Shown in pieces: positions 58,795 to 64,000 of a stretch of 64,000 nucleotides of DNA (position 1 is the stretch's first letter; each line of letters opens with the position of its first letter). The notes beneath the pieces are model-generated. The model was not told the DNA's origin. It made no database searches and saw nothing but the letters and a program-made list of their open reading frames with translations. The stretch comes from Balanoglossus misakiensis (taxonomy: Eukaryota > Hemichordata): contig CM082595.2 in the NCBI GenBank assembly GCA_040954595.2, positions 6,262,001-6,326,000 of the forward strand. Reading direction: 5' to 3'. Both the position numbers and the translations under genes were made by a program.

Positions 58795-60099
58795 CTGTAA
58801 GATTAAAAAGAACGACATAATGTAACATGATGTTGCTATATGATTTCATGCAGGTATAGGCAGACATACATACAGACAGACAGCGAAAAAGGGAGCACTG
58901 ACCTTTTTAGATATTTTTTGCCCAAAAATCTAGAATATTCTGTCTGAGTTTAATATCGTATAGAATAGCCACCTGGCATATAGGGGCAAGCCTAATTGTC
59001 TTCGGGGCAGGTGGTATCAATTAGGGCCATCATTTAGTCACAGGGAAGCTCAAAACACCTGGAAAACGTTTAATAATTGCGCTGCCATGCATTGTGGCTC
59101 CATAATAAAGTGATCGAATTGATGAAAATATAGCAAACGAAATCCGGACCTAATGTAACCGACGAACACAAGGGATCACTGTCAAGTAACAAATGTGGCG
59201 AACAATCCAACGTCATTACCACTCTAATCGTAGTCAATGGCTTTGAAAACACCAAACAAGTCATCGGATTAGTAACCTGCCAATCATCTGCATGTATAGA
59301 CTGTCATTTTATTGCTCGGCACATACAAGTGTTCAACAAGCTACTTGAAAGCGTAGTCATAGAAACAGAATCTGAGTGTTTCCAAGGTTTTTTTGAAGGA
59401 TGGCCCATTCTACCTGTGACATGTGTCGAACTTGGATGTTGCATTAAAGTTATACATATGGTCACCTTTCAAATTCAGACACATTGACAGGTAACTTCAA
59501 CATTGCCATTTTTGAGGGGGTGGCCATTTTTAAAATACCAGACAAAGTAAATTCGTCCATGGTAAAGATTTATGTTAAACACTACTGGGAAAATAATATA
59601 TAGGCAAGCAATTATATGTTTCATGTTTCTCACAATATCCGTGGGTGTAACGACCTTCAGAAAAATATCTGATCGACCGGTGACGTGTATAAAAACCTGA
59701 CATTCCATTCCTTTGCTTAGTACGGTTGTCCATTGTAACATTTTACGCATAAATGTTAATTATTCTCTCTTTTCAAACAGTACTGAATTGCAAAGAAAGT
59801 GAAAATATCATGTTGTGAATTTGCACACAGATTACATTTCTTATTATAAAACCCTCGCTTGAAATTGTCAGAGAAGAACTGCAATGATTATGTCTGTTGT
59901 GTGTATCCAGGGCAAATGTCATCTAATCTTGTTTTGAAAAATGATCGGCTGAATTCACATATCTTAATCGTTAGTAAAGGTTGTTTGTGAGTCAATCGAA
60001 ACACTTTACCACGTTGTTATGCTTTTATTGGTGTTGTTTTCTCGTCTACAATTGGGCTACAGAAAAGAGACAATGGGTTTAGGCCGGTTGCATTGACTG
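58795..60099. other. Intron or upstream region of the neuropeptide gene, nothing recognised
   Basis: No exon with a signal peptide followed by a splice donor on the minus strand could be supported here. Short frames begin with Met but lack a proper hydrophobic core. Confidence 0.4.
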
Positions 60100-60760
60100 G
60101 CTAGGTCGTGTAAATGCCATTAATCTTGGAGGCGACCAGGTTTCTAATTACTGCGCGATAGCATCGGTAAACTGAGAATGGAACGAACAGCGAAAAAAAA
60201 CCCCGCTTTGATAGAGATCGGCTGCCATATCCTAGATCAAGTCTGACGATTACCGAAAGCATAGGAAAGGTAATTACGCAGATAAGGACGGCAGAATAAG
60301 CGATGCACCGCTCTCCGTTGGCGTGTTCTCGCGGCGGTGTCATCGCGTCAGCTTAAATCAAGCGTCAGCCGCCGATTAATGGCGCGGAGGAAAGACGAGA
60401 GGAAACGCCAATTATGAACGGCAAATAGAAGACGACAAATCGAGTGGAATTGATGCCCGCCGATTACCGGGGGTTTAACTAAACACATTGCCGAGTCTTC
60501 CGCATGCCGTTAAAATTGCCCGGGACAAATCGCTCGAAAAAAAAAAAAAAAAAAAATCCCCATCAATTCAATTTCTCTCAATCAGAAATCAAGTTTCGGC
60601 ATTCATGAATCATTCGATTACGACAACGACGGCGAGGTTATGTCGAAATTACTCGCTTCACTTGGCTGTGAACACTGGTAATTTTTTCCCCTAAATGAAA
60701 ACGACAAAATGGGATTTCCAATTACAGTGAAGTCTGCTCACGTGTACGTCGTCCCGGGCA
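60100..60760. promoter_or_regulatory. Candidate developmental enhancer, homeodomain-site rich
   Basis: CpG-rich sequence set in A+T-rich DNA, with TAATTA at 60,145 and 60,271, GATAAG at 60,281, ATTAAT at 60,375, CAATTA at 60,409 and CGATTACC at 60,461. A run of 21 A (60,537-60,557) interrupts it. No long reading frame. It lies 1.3-2 kb upstream of the neuropeptide exon on its strand. Confidence 0.35.
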
Positions 60761-60936
60761 GAGGAATTCCACTAGAAATGACATTTCCACAAAATTGAGC
60801 AAACGATCACTGTCATTGATGCCGTTTTACGTGGGCGAGATCTGAGAGGCACTAATATCTCTGATGAACGGTCGAGGATGTCCCATTGTTTCTAAATTTA
60901 GGGAGATTTTTGTAAAAAAAAAGGAAGAAGCTACAT

Positions 60937-61229
60937 TTAAAGGGACAATGTCTACATGTGGATGTATGGTGAATCAACGCTCGACCACGCACATTTTCCA
61001 TCCCGTTTGTAGGATATGAGAGTAAAAATCTCGCCACAATGAATAAATGGTAAAGACCGATTATTCATTTTAGCGAGTATTTCACTTTCGTGTCTACAAG
61101 TGAAGTGGGAAGGAAGTTGTGTGTGGTTGAACATGGATTCAACATATATCCACATGTAGAATAACGTTGGCTTGTATCAAACATAATTAACGGAAAAGGG
61201 GCAGCGAGAGAGAGACTTTGTCCCTTTAA
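60937..61229 (+). repeat. Foldback repeat, family A copy 4
   Basis: 293 bp: TTAAAGGGACAATGTC at the left, GACTTTGTCCCTTTAA at the right. The left arm lacks the CTCTCGCTGCCC to GTTATTC part seen in the full copy, and joins directly to TACATGTGGATGTAT. Confidence 0.8.
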
Positions 61230-64000
61230 GTCATTTGCGCAACGGCGTTGCCATATGCTCACTGACATACAATTGTAGTGCCTTCCTTCCACTGCCACGG
61301 CAACAGCAATGAAAATATCCCAGATGTGCGCAGACGCTCCCTTGAGCCATATCATCCCTAGTGTTATCGTTTATAACAAAAGTGAAATATTTCTTATCAA
61401 CGCCATCGTACGAAAATGAGGGATCTTTTCGGCATGTGTGCTATCTCGTTGGCATTTAACGAGTTGACGTAATAAATCGTTTTGAAATTAAAAAATGATT
61501 AAACATCTCCTTGAAACGTCAGTACTCACAGTTCGGCTGAAAGTATAAGAAAACAGATATCTGCACGCATCGTATCCGTTGACTGTATCAGCAATTCTTG
61601 TATTTAATGTGACTATAGGACACATGTTTGGCCGTTTTTCATTCAGAAAAGTAGCAATTACTGATCGCGCATTGTGATAACCCTTCATCTCTCTCAGACT
61701 GTGATAGCCAAAGAGCAGACGTTCTCTGCCAACCTTATCGCCGTTGGAAAATAAAATTACACTATTTCCATATGCCTCTGTACATTATACATGGATTCAG
61801 TTTAAGTTTGTTTTCCTGGTCTGGTTGTGATTACTGGAAGACGGAAAACGTATTTCACGAAAATAATAGCATTGAAACAGAAGAGTGTAAACTTAAGCAA
61901 GAGTAGGAACGTTGGATGAACCATTGGGTTGCAGACTACAATTTGTGTCGTGCGGAAATCTGTGTCGTACGTACAAAACAATTCCAGATGAACATCTGAA
62001 AAGTGCTTTCATTTTGTGATTATTTGGTATCGTCAAAAGGGACACAATGCTTGGAGATATTATCAACATTTGGTGATGGTGCAGATCTAGTCTGTGGTAA
62101 TAGCATGTAATTGTCACATGTTTCTTAAACTTGTGACTGATTTACGAAACTGTAGGTTTGTGTAGTTCAGTTTAACTGTGGGTCAAAGGTCGCAAAATGC
62201 AATATCGGACGTGATGCAGACCAATCACTGCAGTGTACTAATCAGGCAAACGACTGCATGGTGCAGAATTAGACTTCCTTTCCACAGTTATTGTCGTTAG
62301 GTAAAATACAGCAATTGGGAATTTAAATACCGTTTAAATTCCATTCAGCAGAACTGAGCATGGCGAGGCTTTCTCCACCTTGCAAGGTTCATATCCTCGA
62401 CATCCTAGCACAGCGGCAGATTGGCTAGCGACCTCTGCCCCCAATTTGGTTTAATAATGATGTCCCGAAGCTCTTGTGTACGATGACAACCTTGTACAGA
62501 TACAGTATCATCAACCGGTCAATTTGCCTTGTAATATCAGAAAACCATCTGTTTTATTTTTTGTATTGGGATGTCATCGCCGACGGCCATTTGTACCTCT
62601 ATTTCAAATGAAACGTATTTACTGGTGTTCTTGATGAGCTCAAAGTTTCTATACTCATAACAAATGTTCTGTTCTCGTCTTGAATTGTTTCCCAACGTGG
62701 AATTATTTTGAAGACAGTAAACTAAGACAAAGGAGGTCTTTGCATCTTATAATCAAGCCAGTGGCCCTCTAACGGCATTGTGGCCATTTTCTGTGGCTTC
62801 ACACTTGTTTAAATTGTGTTTCATGAAGTTATTTTGTACATCATGGAGTAAACAGGGAACATTCTCTTTTGGTATATTTGGTACATTGTGCCTGAGTAAA
62901 GTAAGTGATGGGGAAAGATAAAAGGGACTTTGACAATGTTTATGTGATGAAAACTGCCGTTTCAGCAGTTTGGTAGTTTACCGCCAATCTGTACAAATGA
63001 CATATAGTTGATATTATAGGATTGAAGATTCTGATTGGACCGATAATTTGTTTTGAGCAAAAAACCTCCAGGCAAAATTCTTGTAAATTTTAAATGTCAT
63101 CGTAAATAAACTCAAAATTTTACTATAAAACTATTTTATAAAGACATGCACACATACACACACAAACATTCTATATATCTTAATTATATAATCTAAAATG
63201 CAAGCATATTCAGTCAGTTTTTATAATCCATCCTTGTTGTTAATGATTATGCGCTAAATAAATTGACGGATTGGGAAAGCCAGCTGCGAAACTGTCTGCT
63301 ATTAAGTACTGAGATTATGATAGTTTGATTAGGTTGGTGTAATTTACGTTTGAGGTTGTAAATCAGACATAACAGCTTGATGACCAGGGATAGTTAATCA
63401 TTTGCTATCTGACCAAGGACGGTGTGACGGTAAAAGATGGTGGCAATTTACGCCAGCCTTGTTCATTGAAATGACGGCGGACAATAGCGTGTAATCAGTA
63501 TTCCAAAATTGTGGTGTATTACTGGTAATTAATGGCGAGACTCATCTGGTTCAATTCGTGGTAACCTTTAATTTCGGAACATGAGCGTTTTCTTAAATGA
63601 ACCATCATCCGTGTATGTCCAACACGTTTCCTTACTTGCCAGTGTGTTGGTACAGCATATGAAGAACGTGTTTCGTTCATTCTTAATTAAGAAACCCCAA
63701 TGGTGATAGAATAATTTCAAATTAGGAAAGTGCTGTCTCTTATAGCGCAACAGATGTACCGTGATGTTTATTAACAGGCGTGAAGGAAACATTCTTCAGG
63801 GCTTTATATTCTAATGAATAGTACATTTTATCTTTTTTAATATAAATCCAAAGGAAATAATGACCGTAGACTCATAAATCACGTTTACAACGTTTTGCCG
63901 CAAAGCAACACGTCAGAATAGGCTATATTCATAAAGGCAATTGTGTGTATAACTTGTAGATGTGGCGTACTTCTTTAGAAACTTTATGGTACATGTACAT
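61230..64000. other. Intergenic, with a possible conserved block at 63,240-63,550
   Basis: No gene or repeat family was recognised. The stretch 63,240-63,550 has fewer simple A+T tracts and several TAAT-type words (GTAATTAATGG, GTGTAATTTACG, GTTAATCATTTG), similar in style to the 60.1 kb block. Confidence 0.35.

Noticed and set aside
59070-61688. Minus-strand Met-initiated frames as candidates for the neuropeptide signal-peptide exon
   Set aside because: None shows a basic start, hydrophobic core, cleavage site and donor in the phase needed (phase 0).

Overview
This is an intron-rich animal nuclear genome window, about 62% A+T. GT-AG introns, CpG-rich promoter patches, many short palindromic MITE-like repeats and TACA microsatellites point to a marine invertebrate. 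A somatostatin-like peptide exon with a W-K core suggests a deuterostome, probably an ambulacrarian (hemichordate or echinoderm). That placement is inference; no species can be named from the sequence alone.

Left part (1-29,800) holds three multi-exon genes. A 5'-truncated plus-strand gene (1-7452, 11 exons visible) encodes a tandem 2-oxoglutarate/Fe(II) oxygenase of prolyl-4-hydroxylase type with an acidic tail; its first domain has lost the distal iron-binding His. A plus-strand N-acetylneuraminate lyase gene, NPL (8881-17,129), is complete. It may carry a spliced N-terminal extension that looks like a mitochondrial presequence, under a promoter with an NRF-1 palindrome. A minus-strand M13 (neprilysin/ECE-like) metallopeptidase gene (29,792-19,249, 21 exons, 742 aa) is complete and convergent with NPL.

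The middle (29,800-44,000) has no supported coding exons. It holds repeats, a CpG-rich patch with a possible untranslated first exon near 34.9 kb, and several RFX X-box-like sites. A plus-strand gene with an uninterrupted coding region (44,095-45,309, 404 aa) encodes a basic protein I do not recognise.

The right part (45,300-64,000) is mostly non-coding. Its one clear coding exon, on the minus strand (58,794-58,594), is the C-terminal exon of a somatostatin-type neuropeptide precursor. Upstream of it lies CpG-rich, homeodomain-site-rich sequence that looks like a developmental enhancer (60.1-60.8 kb). A second enhancer-like block, with a perfect X-box palindrome, lies at 53.7-54.1 kb.

At least eight short repeat families, most seen two to four times here, fill introns and intergenic DNA. 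They allow direct comparison of copies, including an inverted pair that brackets a single exon of the oxygenase gene. The genes belong to unrelated pathways: hydroxylation, sialic acid breakdown, peptide degradation and peptide signalling. There is no sign that they work together.
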